Of a stretch of 64,000 nucleotides of DNA, positions 43,249 through 51,753 are shown one piece after another. The notes below the pieces were generated by a model. The model saw nothing but the letters and a program-made list of their open reading frames with translations. It was not told where the DNA came from and searched no databases. Within the stretch, counting starts at the first letter, position 1, and each line of letters begins with the position of its first letter. The stretch is from JADJYF01 sp965278995. GTDB lineage: Bacteria > Pseudomonadota > Gammaproteobacteria > Ga0077536. The stretch spans positions 3,534,001 to 3,598,000 of the forward strand of contig OZ257136.1 of NCBI GenBank assembly GCA_965278995.1. Direction: 5' to 3'. Made by a program: the position numbers and the translations under genes.

Positions 43249-45717
43249 ATGACTTCGATTTATGACCGAGTGGTCCTGCGTCATCCATGGTTGACACTCG
43301 CGGCGCTGGCCGCGCTGTTTGTTGTGCTGTTGCCAGGACTGCGGAACTTCAAGCTCGACGCCTCGACGGACGCGCTGCTGCTCGAAAGCGACAAAGCGCT
43401 CCGCGAAGTACGCCAGATAGCAATCCGGTACAAGACACGCGATTTCCTTTTCGTTGCAATCGTGCCGAAAGGCGACATGCTGGCGCCGGATACCCTCGAT
43501 CTGATCAGCCGATTGCGCGATGACCTGGCTGCCGTCGATGGCGTACGCGATGTCACCAGCGTGCTCGATGTACCGCTCCTGCAGATATTCGAAGGGCAAT
43601 TTGCCGATGTTGCAACCAACTTCGAGACATTGCGTTCGCGCGACGTCAACATCGAAGCAGCGCGATACGAGCTGACGCACAGCCCGATATATCAGGATCT
43701 CGTCGCCAGCAGCGATGGCAAAGTCAGCGCCATCCAGGTCGTCATGAAGGATCATCCCGAGTTGCCGCGCTTGAGCGACCTGCGCGATCAACTGCTCTAC
43801 AAACGCGTTCACGAGGGTCTGAGTGACGTCGAAGAGCGCGAGCTGGCAGCGCTACGTCCGGATTACGAACGCGCCAAGGAGGAAGCCGAGACAAACAACC
43901 GCCGGGCGATCGCCGCAATCCGGACGGTGCTTGCACGTTATCGCGGCGACACCGATCTGTATCTCGGTGGTCTGCCGATGATCACAGACGACATGTTGAC
44001 GTTCATCGAGAACGACATTGCCGTTTTCGGTCTCGCAGTTTTCGCTTTCCTGTTTGTCATGCTCGGCGTCATTTTCCGCGAACCGCGCTGGGTCGCGTTG
44101 CCGTTCGCGAGTTGCATCTATTCCAGTATGGCGATGTTCGGGCTGCTCGGTTTGATCGGCTGGAAAGTGACGACGATATCCTCAAACTTCGTATCCTTGA
44201 TGCTGATCCTGACGATGAGCATGAACATTCATCTCGTCGTCCGCTATCGCGAACTGCTGCGCGATGGCCCCGAGCGCACTCAAGCAGACCTCGTCGCCGC
44301 GACCGTTCACGACATGGCGCGACCATCGGCCTACACCGTGATGACGAACATCATCGGCTTCATCTCGTTTGCATTGTGTGACATCAAACCGGTAATCGAC
44401 TTCGGCTGGATGATGTCGATTGGGCTGGTCGTCGCCTTCGCCGCCACCTTCACGCTGTTCCCGGCTCTGCTAATCATCCTGCCACGCAAACCATTGCGAC
44501 GACAGGAGAGTGACAGCTACGCCATTACCGGCCTGCTTGCTCGCCTGACTGAAAAGCACGGCAAACTGATTCTGATGGCGTCGCTTATCATCGCAGTGCT
44601 GGCCGGGCTTGGTACGCGTCGGCTCGAAGTCGAGAACAGCTTCATCTCCTATTTTCATGCCGACACGGAAATCGCCCGGGGACTGAAACTCATCGACGAA
44701 CATCTTGGCGGTACCACGCCACTCGACATCATTCTCAAGTTCCCGAACAGCGAAGCCGAAAGTAGCACCGCGGCAGCGAGCCAGGATCTCGCCGCGCTGT
44801 TCGATGACGTACAAAAAGCAGAAACGGCGCCGATTTCCTGGTTCACGGATAGAAAGATGGACCGGATCAAGGCCGTTCATGATTACCTCGAAAGCCTGCC
44901 CGAAGTGGGCAAGGTGTTATCGTTCGCCTCGACGCTACGTGTTGCCGAGGACATGAATGCGGGCAAGCCGCTCGGCGCCGACGCCATCAACCAGCTGTAC
45001 CGGCGCCTGCCCGACGCCGTACAGGTGAATTTCATTACCCCTTATATTTCAGTCTTCGACAATCAAGCGCGCGTCACTGCGCGCGTCATCGATTCCAAAC
45101 CAGGCCTCCGGCGACATGAGCTGCTGCAACGTATCGATGCCGACCTGCGTGGCAAACTCCACCTGGCTGCCGATGAATATCAGATCTCCGGCCTGCTGGT
45201 ACTCTACAACAACGTACTGCAGAGTCTTTATCGTTCGCAGATTCTGACACTGGGCTCGGCGATGGCGCTTATCCTGGTGCCATTGGTGATTTTCTTCCAG
45301 TCGTTTCGCGTCGCACTCATCGGGCTCATCCCGAACGTGCTCGCGGCGCTATGTATCCTTGGCTTCATGGGCTGGGCCGGGATCCCGCTCGACATCATGA
45401 CGATCACAATTGCCGCAATCACCGTCGGCATCGCAGTCGAAGACTGCATTCACTACCTGTATCGCTACAAGATTGAGTACCGACGGCTCGGCGACCCGGT
45501 GGCGGCGATGCACTATTGTCACGCGAACATCGCCAAGGCCGGTTTCTATACGACGATTACGGTCGTCGTGGGATTCTCGATTCTGGTGCTGTCGAACTTC
45601 ATTCCAACCGTGCTGTTCGGCCTGCTGACGGCCATCGCGATGATCGTTGCACTGCTCGGCGCCCTCACCCTCATGCCGACACTCATTTTGCTGTGGCGAC
45701 CGTTCGAGCGCGATTGA
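43249..45717 (+). CDS. MMPL/RND family transporter
   Basis: The product has 822 residues. TM1 is at about 15-35. A periplasmic loop of roughly 230 residues is followed by spans around 265-400, with a sterol-sensing-domain-like region (SLMLILTMSMNIHLVVRY). TM7 near 440, a second loop, and spans at 665-810 follow. The motif ITVGIAVEDCIHYLYRYKIE has the acidic TM residue used in proton coupling. MMPL proteins export lipids or hydrophobic molecules. It shares layout with the 37569 gene, including the opening MTxxx...WLTL. The VOC gene begins at its last base. Confidence 0.92.
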   Translation: MTSIYDRVVLRHPWLTLAALAALFVVLLPGLRNFKLDASTDALLLESDKALREVRQIAIRYKTRDFLFVAIVPKGDMLAPDTLDLISRLRDDLAAVDGVRDVTSVLDVPLLQIFEGQFADVATNFETLRSRDVNIEAARYELTHSPIYQDLVASSDGKVSAIQVVMKDHPELPRLSDLRDQLLYKRVHEGLSDVEERELAALRPDYERAKEEAETNNRRAIAAIRTVLARYRGDTDLYLGGLPMITDDMLTFIENDIAVFGLAVFAFLFVMLGVIFREPRWVALPFASCIYSSMAMFGLLGLIGWKVTTISSNFVSLMLILTMSMNIHLVVRYRELLRDGPERTQADLVAATVHDMARPSAYTVMTNIIGFISFALCDIKPVIDFGWMMSIGLVVAFAATFTLFPALLIILPRKPLRRQESDSYAITGLLARLTEKHGKLILMASLIIAVLAGLGTRRLEVENSFISYFHADTEIARGLKLIDEHLGGTTPLDIILKFPNSEAESSTAAASQDLAALFDDVQKAETAPISWFTDRKMDRIKAVHDYLESLPEVGKVLSFASTLRVAEDMNAGKPLGADAINQLYRRLPDAVQVNFITPYISVFDNQARVTARVIDSKPGLRRHELLQRIDADLRGKLHLAADEYQISGLLVLYNNVLQSLYRSQILTLGSAMALILVPLVIFFQSFRVALIGLIPNVLAALCILGFMGWAGIPLDIMTITIAAITVGIAVEDCIHYLYRYKIEYRRLGDPVAAMHYCHANIAKAGFYTTITVVVGFSILVLSNFIPTVLFGLLTAIAMIVALLGALTLMPTLILLWRPFERD

Positions 45718-46082
45718 TGAGCAACGACTGCGACATCGAATGCATCAGCGCGGTGACTTACTACGCGACAGACATGGCGCGGGCGGTGGATTTCTATCGG
45801 GCGCTTGGCTTCACCGTCGTCTACGGCGGAAACGACGCGCAGTTCACCAGTTTGAAAGGCGGCAACGGGCACCTCAATCTCATCCTCGGATCGCCGCCCG
45901 CGGCGCCATGGGGCCGCGTTATCATTTATGTCAGCGACGTCGATGCAATGTATCGCCGCGCAATTGCCGCCGGCTATACGCCGGAGTTCGCGACGTCCGA
46001 CGCCCGCTGGGGTGAACGATATTTTCACGTGCGCGATCCGGACGGCAATGAACTCAGCTTCGCGCGTCCGCTGAGCCAGTAA
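45717..46082 (+). CDS. VOC family protein (glyoxalase/dioxygenase fold)
   Basis: The product has 121 residues and starts inside the preceding stop (TGATG). It has the two-module VOC fold: module one ISAVTYYATDMARAVDFYRA, module two VIIYVSDVDAMYRRAIAAGY, and a C-terminal RYFHVRDPDGNELSFARP carrying the D-P-D-G-N and terminal Glu metal ligand. Family members isomerise, cleave or bind small molecules, usually with a divalent metal; the substrate is unknown. Coupling to an MMPL transporter is unusual and worth noting. Confidence 0.92.
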   Translation: MSNDCDIECISAVTYYATDMARAVDFYRALGFTVVYGGNDAQFTSLKGGNGHLNLILGSPPAAPWGRVIIYVSDVDAMYRRAIAAGYTPEFATSDARWGERYFHVRDPDGNELSFARPLSQ

Positions 46083-46868
46083 TCAGGAAATCGTCGCGCC
46101 GCCATCGATGACGAAATTCTGGCCGGTCGTGAACGAGCCGGCGCGCGCGGCGAGGTAGACCGCGATGCCGGCGATTTCTTCCGGCTCGCCGATGCGTCGC
46201 AAAGGATCGTGTTCGGTGCGGCGGGCCAGCGTCTCCGGATCTTCCCAGAGCGCACGCGCGAAATCGGTTCGGATAAGGCCGGGCGAAATCGCATTCACGC
46301 GGACGTTGTGTGGGCCGTTTTCCACTGCCAGATTGCGCACCAGCTGCAGGTCTGCCGCTTTCGAAATGCAGTAGGCGCCGAGGACACCGCTACCGCGCAG
46401 ACCGCCGATGGACGAGACGATGACAATGGAGCCGTCGCGGCGGGCAATCATTTCCGGCAGCACGAGTTGCGCGAGCCAGTGATTCGACATGATGTTGACA
46501 CCGAGGATCTTTTCGAACGCTGCATCGGGCAGTCCGGACATCGCCCCGTAATGCGGGTTCACTGCCGCGTTGCAGACCAGGATGTCGATTCGGCCGAGCT
46601 GCTTGCGCGTCTCGGCGACCAGGCGTTCGAGTTCGCTTTTCTGACTGATATTGGCCGGTATCGCAACTGCGCGACCCGCTCCTTCAGCGCGCACTTCGGC
46701 ATTGATTGCCGCCGCGACTTCGGCACAGGCGTCGGCCTTACGACTGGAGATGACGACTTCGGCACCATGGCCGGCCATGGCGCGCGCAATGGCCCGGCCA
46801 ATGCCCTTGCTGGACCCGGTAACCAGCGCCACCTTGCCCCTGAGATCAAATAAGTCGCTGGCCATCAT
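46083..46868 (-). CDS. SDR family NAD(P)-dependent oxidoreductase
   Basis: The product has 261 residues, a classical SDR. The nucleotide motif T-G-S-S-K-G-I-G begins near residue 18. N-A-A-V follows near 99, and the catalytic Ser (VSSIGG) and Y-C-I-S-K near 155-170, then S-P-G-L-I-R-T near 195. Start 46868 has GGGGAGG 7 nt upstream. It oxidises a secondary alcohol or reduces a ketone; steroid, fatty or cyclic alcohols are typical. Its stop directly abuts the VOC stop (convergent). The luciferase-like gene at 46995 is divergent with 126 bp between. Confidence 0.95.
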   Translation of the reverse strand: MMASDLFDLRGKVALVTGSSKGIGRAIARAMAGHGAEVVISSRKADACAEVAAAINAEVRAEGAGRAVAIPANISQKSELERLVAETRKQLGRIDILVCNAAVNPHYGAMSGLPDAAFEKILGVNIMSNHWLAQLVLPEMIARRDGSIVIVSSIGGLRGSGVLGAYCISKAADLQLVRNLAVENGPHNVRVNAISPGLIRTDFARALWEDPETLARRTEHDPLRRIGEPEEIAGIAVYLAARAGSFTTGQNFVIDGGATIS

Positions 46869-46994
46869 GATGCTGCCTCCCCTGTTGCGGAAATTTGACT
46901 ACTGCCGAGTTTATCATCTGCTGACCCGCTCGCCGGCCGGTCGTCGGCGACACCCGCTGCGCCTTATACTGCGTGCTGGTCCGGGGAGCGCACG

Positions 46995-47978
46995 ATGACG
47001 AAGCTGGCGAATGAATGGCTCGGTGTGGTGCTGTCCACCGTGACTGACGCGACGGTAGAAGAGCTTGTCGAATTGGGTCGCCTGGCCGAAGTGCAGCACT
47101 TCAATGCGGTACTCGTCAACGAAGGTCGCGGCGACGCACTGGCTGCGAGTCAGGCGATAGCCGCGGCAACCAGCCACATCACTGTCGGGACAAATATCGC
47201 GAACATCTATTTTCGTCACCCGTTTCTGTGCGCGGCGACGGCGCGGACGATAGCGGAAATTTCCGGCGGCCGGCTGCTGCTCGGACTCGGCATGAGTCAT
47301 CGCGCGATGCTGGCCTCGCTGGGTATCGACATGGGCGATGCCCGCAGCAACTTGAGCCAATACGTCGCATTCGTGAAGAACACGTTGGCCGGTACAGTGA
47401 CCAAGGGCTTTCTCAACCCGCCGCCGTCGACCTACCCGGTGCCTGTCCACGTCGCCGGTAACACGGTCGAGAGCGCCACCGTTGCCGGCGCGCTGGGTGA
47501 CGGACTGATGCCGTTTCTCTCGCCGCTCAATTATCTGCCGATCCTGCTCGACGCGGCGCATGCAGCGCGGCGCGCGGCCGGGCGCGAGGTCAGTGATTTC
47601 CATTGTTGTCTCAGCATCCCGACTTTCATCAGCGAAGACGCCACTGCTGCCCGCTCCGCCGCGCGCTACAACCTCGCTTTCTTCGCTCAGTTACCGAATT
47701 ACCGCCGGCAGTGGCGGCGGGCTGGTTTCGTCGAAGCGATGGATGCGGTCAAGGAAGCCTGGAAATCAGGCCAGCGCCGCAACGCAGCTCAGCATATCCC
47801 CGATGAGCTGGTCGACCAGGTGTGCGTCTTCGGCACAGCCGCACGTTGTCGCGAACAGCTCGCCGCATTTCGCGCAGCGGGTGTCGATATGCCGGTCATC
47901 GCCGTCAGCCCGGTCAACGAGGACCGGGTCGGTGCGACGCGAAAAGCACTGCGTGCGTTGTCGCCGACAGCCATTTAA
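46995..47978 (+). CDS. LLM class flavin-dependent oxidoreductase
   Basis: The product has 327 residues with the bacterial luciferase-like TIM barrel: an N-terminal strand MTKLANEWLGVVLSTVTDAT, VGTNIANIYFRHPFLCAATA near 55-75, then G-R-L-L-L-G-L-G-M-S-H near 90, and a C-terminal VCVFGTAARCREQLAAFRAAGVD. Such enzymes use FMNH2 or F420H2 to oxygenate or reduce small molecules. With the nearby SDR, EthD remnant, MFS transporter and esterase it suggests a catabolic cluster. The 3' end overlaps the EthD pseudogene stop by 3 nt, convergently. Confidence 0.9.
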   Translation: MTKLANEWLGVVLSTVTDATVEELVELGRLAEVQHFNAVLVNEGRGDALAASQAIAAATSHITVGTNIANIYFRHPFLCAATARTIAEISGGRLLLGLGMSHRAMLASLGIDMGDARSNLSQYVAFVKNTLAGTVTKGFLNPPPSTYPVPVHVAGNTVESATVAGALGDGLMPFLSPLNYLPILLDAAHAARRAAGREVSDFHCCLSIPTFISEDATAARSAARYNLAFFAQLPNYRRQWRRAGFVEAMDAVKEAWKSGQRRNAAQHIPDELVDQVCVFGTAARCREQLAAFRAAGVDMPVIAVSPVNEDRVGATRKALRALSPTAI

Positions 47979-48346
47979 CGTAGCGAAGTGACCGGCAGGC
48001 TCGTTTCGTGATCTTCCATGACCATGAATCGGATCGATGACTTGTCGAACAACTGTTCCTCGTCGGCACCGATGATAGCAGCGGTTTCCGGTTCGGTCAG
48101 ATAAGCCATGCCGCGCTCGAAGTCGGCTTCGTCATCGAACCAGATCTAGGTCAACACGTCGTAAGCCGGTTCGGCATCCGCGCTATAGACGGCGTTGCCA
48201 TAGGGCCGGATGAAATGCCGGACATAACGCTTCAGATTCGGCACCTTGCTCGCCCCTAATGGGGCATGTCGATTTTCGTAGTAATCGATGAAATCCTGCA
48301 TGCTCATCCCGCGCTTCCGCTTGATCATGACCATCACTTTGAACAT
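47975..48346 (-). pseudogene. EthD family gene interrupted by an amber codon
   Basis: A single frame of 123 codons runs from ATG 48346 (GGAG upstream) to TAA at 47975-47977, broken only by TAG at 48146-48148 (codon 67). Before it lies a clear EthD-type start, MFKVMVMIKRKRGMSMQDFI, with YYENRHAPLG. After it the frame continues IWFDDEADFERGMAYLTEPE and ends in SIRFMVMEDH, the expected second half of a dimeric alpha-beta barrel. One base (GAG to TAG) explains the stop. EthD-like proteins accompany oxidative degradation of aromatic or steroid compounds. It may be a recent pseudogene, a sequencing error, or a gene read through by suppression. Confidence 0.85.
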
Positions 48347-48391
48347 CACATTGCTCCCGGTTGGATTTGATTGCTGCTCGACGTAGAGCAC

Positions 48392-49696
48392 TCAGCGACG
48401 ATTGACGCGCGCGGCCGGGACCACCAGGACCAGACTGGCGCAGACAACCAATGAAGCGGCGAGCAGGCACACGCCGATGGCAGTGCTGCCTGTCGCCGTC
48501 TTGATCCAGCCAAGCGCATAAGGGCCAATGAAGCCAGACAGATTGCCAAATGAATTGATCAGCGCGATGCCGGCGGCGGCGGCGCTGCCAGTGACAAATG
48601 TGGTCACCAGATTCCAGGTCTGCGGCAGCGCGGAGAGTATGCCGCAGGCGCCCACTGTAAGCGCCGCGACAGCGAGTACTGGGAGCGTCGTCAGCGTAAC
48701 GCTCGCAAACAGGCCAGCGGCACCCAATAACAGGGGGACGACCATGTGCCAGCGTCGTTCGCCGCTGCGGTCCGCATGTCGGCCGACCAGAACCATGACG
48801 ACACTCGCGGTGCCGAAAGGGATGGCCGTGATGAGACCAATCTGGATCAATCCGACATAGCCGAGCTCCTTGATGATGGTCGGCAACCAGAAGTTCAACC
48901 CGTACAAGCCCATCACACCGGTGAAGTAAATGGTCGCAAGGAGCCAGATCCAGCGCGAATTGAATCCTTCGATGAGCCGCTGCTCGCCGATGCTGCCGGC
49001 TTCGGCAGCGATATCGCGCGCAATCAGCGCGCGCTCCGCGGCACTCAACCAGCGCGCATCAGCGACGCGGTCGTCGAGCACACGCAGCGCGACAAGCCCC
49101 ATGGCGACCGAGGGCAACCCCTCGAGCAGAAACAACCATTGCCAGCCACTCCAGCCGGCCAGACCGTCGAGTTCGCTCATGATGACACCCGACAGTGGCG
49201 CACCGATGACGGTCGCAATGGCGACGGCCGTCGCGAACAACGCGATCACGCGGCCGCGTCGGGCGGCTGGGAACCAGAACGTGAGGTAGAGCACCACGCC
49301 CGGAAAGAAGCCTGCTTCGGCGACTCCGAGCAGAAAGCGGAGTGCATAGAATACAGGCGCTGAATCCACCAGCATCATGGCCGACGAGATCGCCCCCCAC
49401 GCAATCATGATGCGTGCGATCGTGCGCCGCGCACCGATACGAAGCATCAGGAGATTGCTCGGCACCTCAAACAGAAAATAGCCGAGAAAGAAGATGCCGG
49501 CACCCAGGCCGTAGACTGCCTCGCTGAAACCAAGCGCGTCGAGCATCTGGAGTTTGGCGAAACCGACGTTGACGCGATCAAGATAGGCGCAGATGTAGCA
49601 GAGAAACAGGAATGGAACGAGGCGCCAGGTGACACGCGCATAGATCTCGTCGGCGGCGGGCGTTGAGAGTTCGTCTGTCGGCCGCGCGGCGCTCAT
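48392..49696 (-). CDS. MFS transporter, anion:cation symporter type
   Basis: The product has 434 residues with about 12 membrane spans and a central cytosolic loop near 190-250. The motif between TM2 and TM3, LLMLRIGARRTIARIMIAWG, and the start LCYICAYLDRVNVGFAKLQM match the phthalate/tartrate-like ACS family. It probably imports an organic anion by proton symport. It overlaps the esterase gene by 4 nt, and the EthD remnant lies 45 bp downstream, so esterase-transporter-EthD form one transcription unit. Confidence 0.93.
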   Translation of the reverse strand: MSAARPTDELSTPAADEIYARVTWRLVPFLFLCYICAYLDRVNVGFAKLQMLDALGFSEAVYGLGAGIFFLGYFLFEVPSNLLMLRIGARRTIARIMIAWGAISSAMMLVDSAPVFYALRFLLGVAEAGFFPGVVLYLTFWFPAARRGRVIALFATAVAIATVIGAPLSGVIMSELDGLAGWSGWQWLFLLEGLPSVAMGLVALRVLDDRVADARWLSAAERALIARDIAAEAGSIGEQRLIEGFNSRWIWLLATIYFTGVMGLYGLNFWLPTIIKELGYVGLIQIGLITAIPFGTASVVMVLVGRHADRSGERRWHMVVPLLLGAAGLFASVTLTTLPVLAVAALTVGACGILSALPQTWNLVTTFVTGSAAAAGIALINSFGNLSGFIGPYALGWIKTATGSTAIGVCLLAASLVVCASLVLVVPAARVNRR

Positions 49697-50814
49697 CGCG
49701 CAGCTGCCGCGGCAGACCGATGGCGATCAAGGAAGTCGGCAGCTTGGGCCAGTGCTTCGCGTGCTTCCGGTGAAATGGCGACAAACAGTTGCCATACATG
49801 GACCTGCTCCGGCCACAACGCGAGTTCGGCCGGCGAACCGGCGGCACGTGCCTTGTTGACGTAGCGACGAGCGTCGTCCAACAGCATCTCGCTGGTGCTG
49901 GCCTGGATAAGGACCGGCGGGAGGTCCGTCAGGTCGCCGTGCAACGGCGAGATTGCCGGATGCTGCGGTGATACGCGCGCACCGAGCAGCGTCACGTAAG
50001 CCAGCAGCCAGCGTGGCACGCGCAGCATGCGTCCGATGGTCGGGCCGAGAAACGGGTCGCTCTCGACATGCGCGCGCATGCTCGGGCTGGCCAGCGTGCT
50101 GTCAGTCAGCGGTGAGAAAGCCACCGCGGCGTTGACTTGCTGCAGTCCACTGTCGCGGGCCCATGCAATCAGCATGAGAGCGAGATTACCGCCGGCGGAA
50201 TCGCCAGCCACATAGATATCGGCGGCCGCGCCGGCTCCGGCGGGGCCGTGCGACAGCAGCCAGCGATAAGCGCTCTGGCAATCGGCTATACCGACAGTGC
50301 GTGCATGTTCGGGCAGCAGCCGATAGTCGATCGCAAGTACCGCAACACCGGCCTGCTGACTGAGCGCGGTGGTGATCGCACGATGACTGCGGCGACTGCC
50401 GGCAATGAAAGCACCGCCGTGCAGATACAACAATCGGCGTGCAGGATCGGCGCCGGGCGCCAGCACCCATTCCGCTGGAATTCCACCGGCGTTGACCTCG
50501 ATGACGCGGCAGACCGGCCCCTCCACGGGCATGGTTAACGCGGCAAACGCCTCGTCGATCGCGGCACGCATGGTCGTCAGCCGCAGCGTCCGCCGGGCCG
50601 CCCGCATGCGACGCTGGAGTTCGCGTAAGCGCAGCAGGACGTCTGCGCTCTCGGCACTCGGTGCCGCGCTGGCGCCGGCCAGAACGCCAGCCGGCGCGTC
50701 GAAAGCGGCGTGCGAGGTACCGCTCAGGAACCAGCGCGCGCACAGCCACAGGCCGCCAACGATGAGCAACGTGAAGAACAGGTACAGGAGCAGGCCGACA
50801 ATGAGCATCGGCAC
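49693..50814 (-). CDS. alpha/beta hydrolase, HSL-type esterase
   Basis: The product has 373 residues with a membrane segment at about 3-28 and a linker to about 110. The hydrolase domain has the oxyanion HGGAF near residue 134, the nucleophile elbow GDSAGG near 200, and a catalytic Asp/His pair in the C-terminal third (EMLLDD and EQVHVWQLF). This is the hormone-sensitive-lipase family, carboxylesterases acting on acyl or aryl esters. The start at 50814 is GTG; ATG 50808 is two codons on. It heads a unit with the MFS transporter and EthD remnant. Confidence 0.93.
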   Translation of the reverse strand: MPMLIVGLLLYLFFTLLIVGGLWLCARWFLSGTSHAAFDAPAGVLAGASAAPSAESADVLLRLRELQRRMRAARRTLRLTTMRAAIDEAFAALTMPVEGPVCRVIEVNAGGIPAEWVLAPGADPARRLLYLHGGAFIAGSRRSHRAITTALSQQAGVAVLAIDYRLLPEHARTVGIADCQSAYRWLLSHGPAGAGAAADIYVAGDSAGGNLALMLIAWARDSGLQQVNAAVAFSPLTDSTLASPSMRAHVESDPFLGPTIGRMLRVPRWLLAYVTLLGARVSPQHPAISPLHGDLTDLPPVLIQASTSEMLLDDARRYVNKARAAGSPAELALWPEQVHVWQLFVAISPEAREALAQAADFLDRHRSAAAAAR

Positions 50815-50964
50815 TCATGATCGGCCGAACGGGCGCAGCAGGCAATCACCATGACAGGATGCCGGATAGACAAGCTGCCTGCCGGCGGAGTTACACTGCC
50901 CGCCAACAGACCGTCGGAATCTGCTCGCTGTCATGTTAAGCCATCGTCTGACCGGGAGACTTGC

Positions 50965-51732
50965 GTGAACGCGAGAGCTGTCGACGGCAACCGTCGCAGC
51001 GCCTATCGCGTGCAACCATCGTCGGTCTACGAACTCGATCTGGCGATCCTCGAAAAGCGCTATCGCGTCGTGCGCGTGACGGTTGCCGATGTGGCCATCG
51101 GCGGCGCACAGGTGCAGTTCGCATGCGACATGTTGAATGCGCCTCTGGCCGGAGAACGCGTGCTACTGGCGCTCGCTTCCGAAAGTTACAATTTCGACTG
51201 CACGGTGTGGGCTCGCGTCGTTGCGAGCGAGATCGCGGCAAGCGAACATGTCGTGAGCTTCTCGTTCGAAGGGGATAGCGCCAGCCTCGCGCCAGGCAAT
51301 GCGAATTTCTATACCTTGTTCAATCGGCGTGCGCGTTACCGTCACCTCGCTGCAGCGGGCGATCCCACCATCACCGCCAGTGTCGCCTTGACCGGGCTGG
51401 ACTCATCGCTATCAGGCAGCGTCACGGTCAGGCTTGACGATCTCTCGAGCGCCGGTTGCTGCGTACGCTTTGTACCGCCTATCGTGCAGTCGCTGCGCAA
51501 GCGCGACCAGTTGCGCCTGCTGCTGACACTGCCCGGAGTTTCCGGAGCGCTGCCGGTAACCTGTCGCGTGTGCCATCGCGACGAGCAGCCGGCGGCGGTC
51601 CGCTACGGTTGCGAGTTCGAGTGGTCAGCAGATGCCAATGGACAGATCGGCGCGGCGGCGATCGCCGCTTATTGCCACGAACGCCTGACCCCGAACGCGC
51701 GACTCGCACGCGATCGCCGCCGAAACGCCTAA
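50965..51732 (+). CDS. protein with two PilZ-like domains
   Basis: The product has 255 residues from GTG 50965 (GGGAG 7 nt upstream). The first half opens with RRSAYRVQPSSVYELDLAIL and has a degenerate D-V-A-I-G-G. The second opens with RRARYRHLAAAG and carries D-L-S-S-A-G-C-C-V-R-F, matching (D/N)-x-S-x-x-G. PilZ domains bind cyclic di-GMP through the R-x-x-x-R and D-x-S-x-x-G motifs. The second looks competent; the first probably is not, lacking the Ser. It would be a cytosolic c-di-GMP effector, possibly tied to the diguanylate cyclase at 14173. The unknown gene at 51754 follows. Confidence 0.75.
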   Translation: MNARAVDGNRRSAYRVQPSSVYELDLAILEKRYRVVRVTVADVAIGGAQVQFACDMLNAPLAGERVLLALASESYNFDCTVWARVVASEIAASEHVVSFSFEGDSASLAPGNANFYTLFNRRARYRHLAAAGDPTITASVALTGLDSSLSGSVTVRLDDLSSAGCCVRFVPPIVQSLRKRDQLRLLLTLPGVSGALPVTCRVCHRDEQPAAVRYGCEFEWSADANGQIGAAAIAAYCHERLTPNARLARDRRRNA

Positions 51733-51753
51733 TGAACAAGGGCGCCCTGAACG

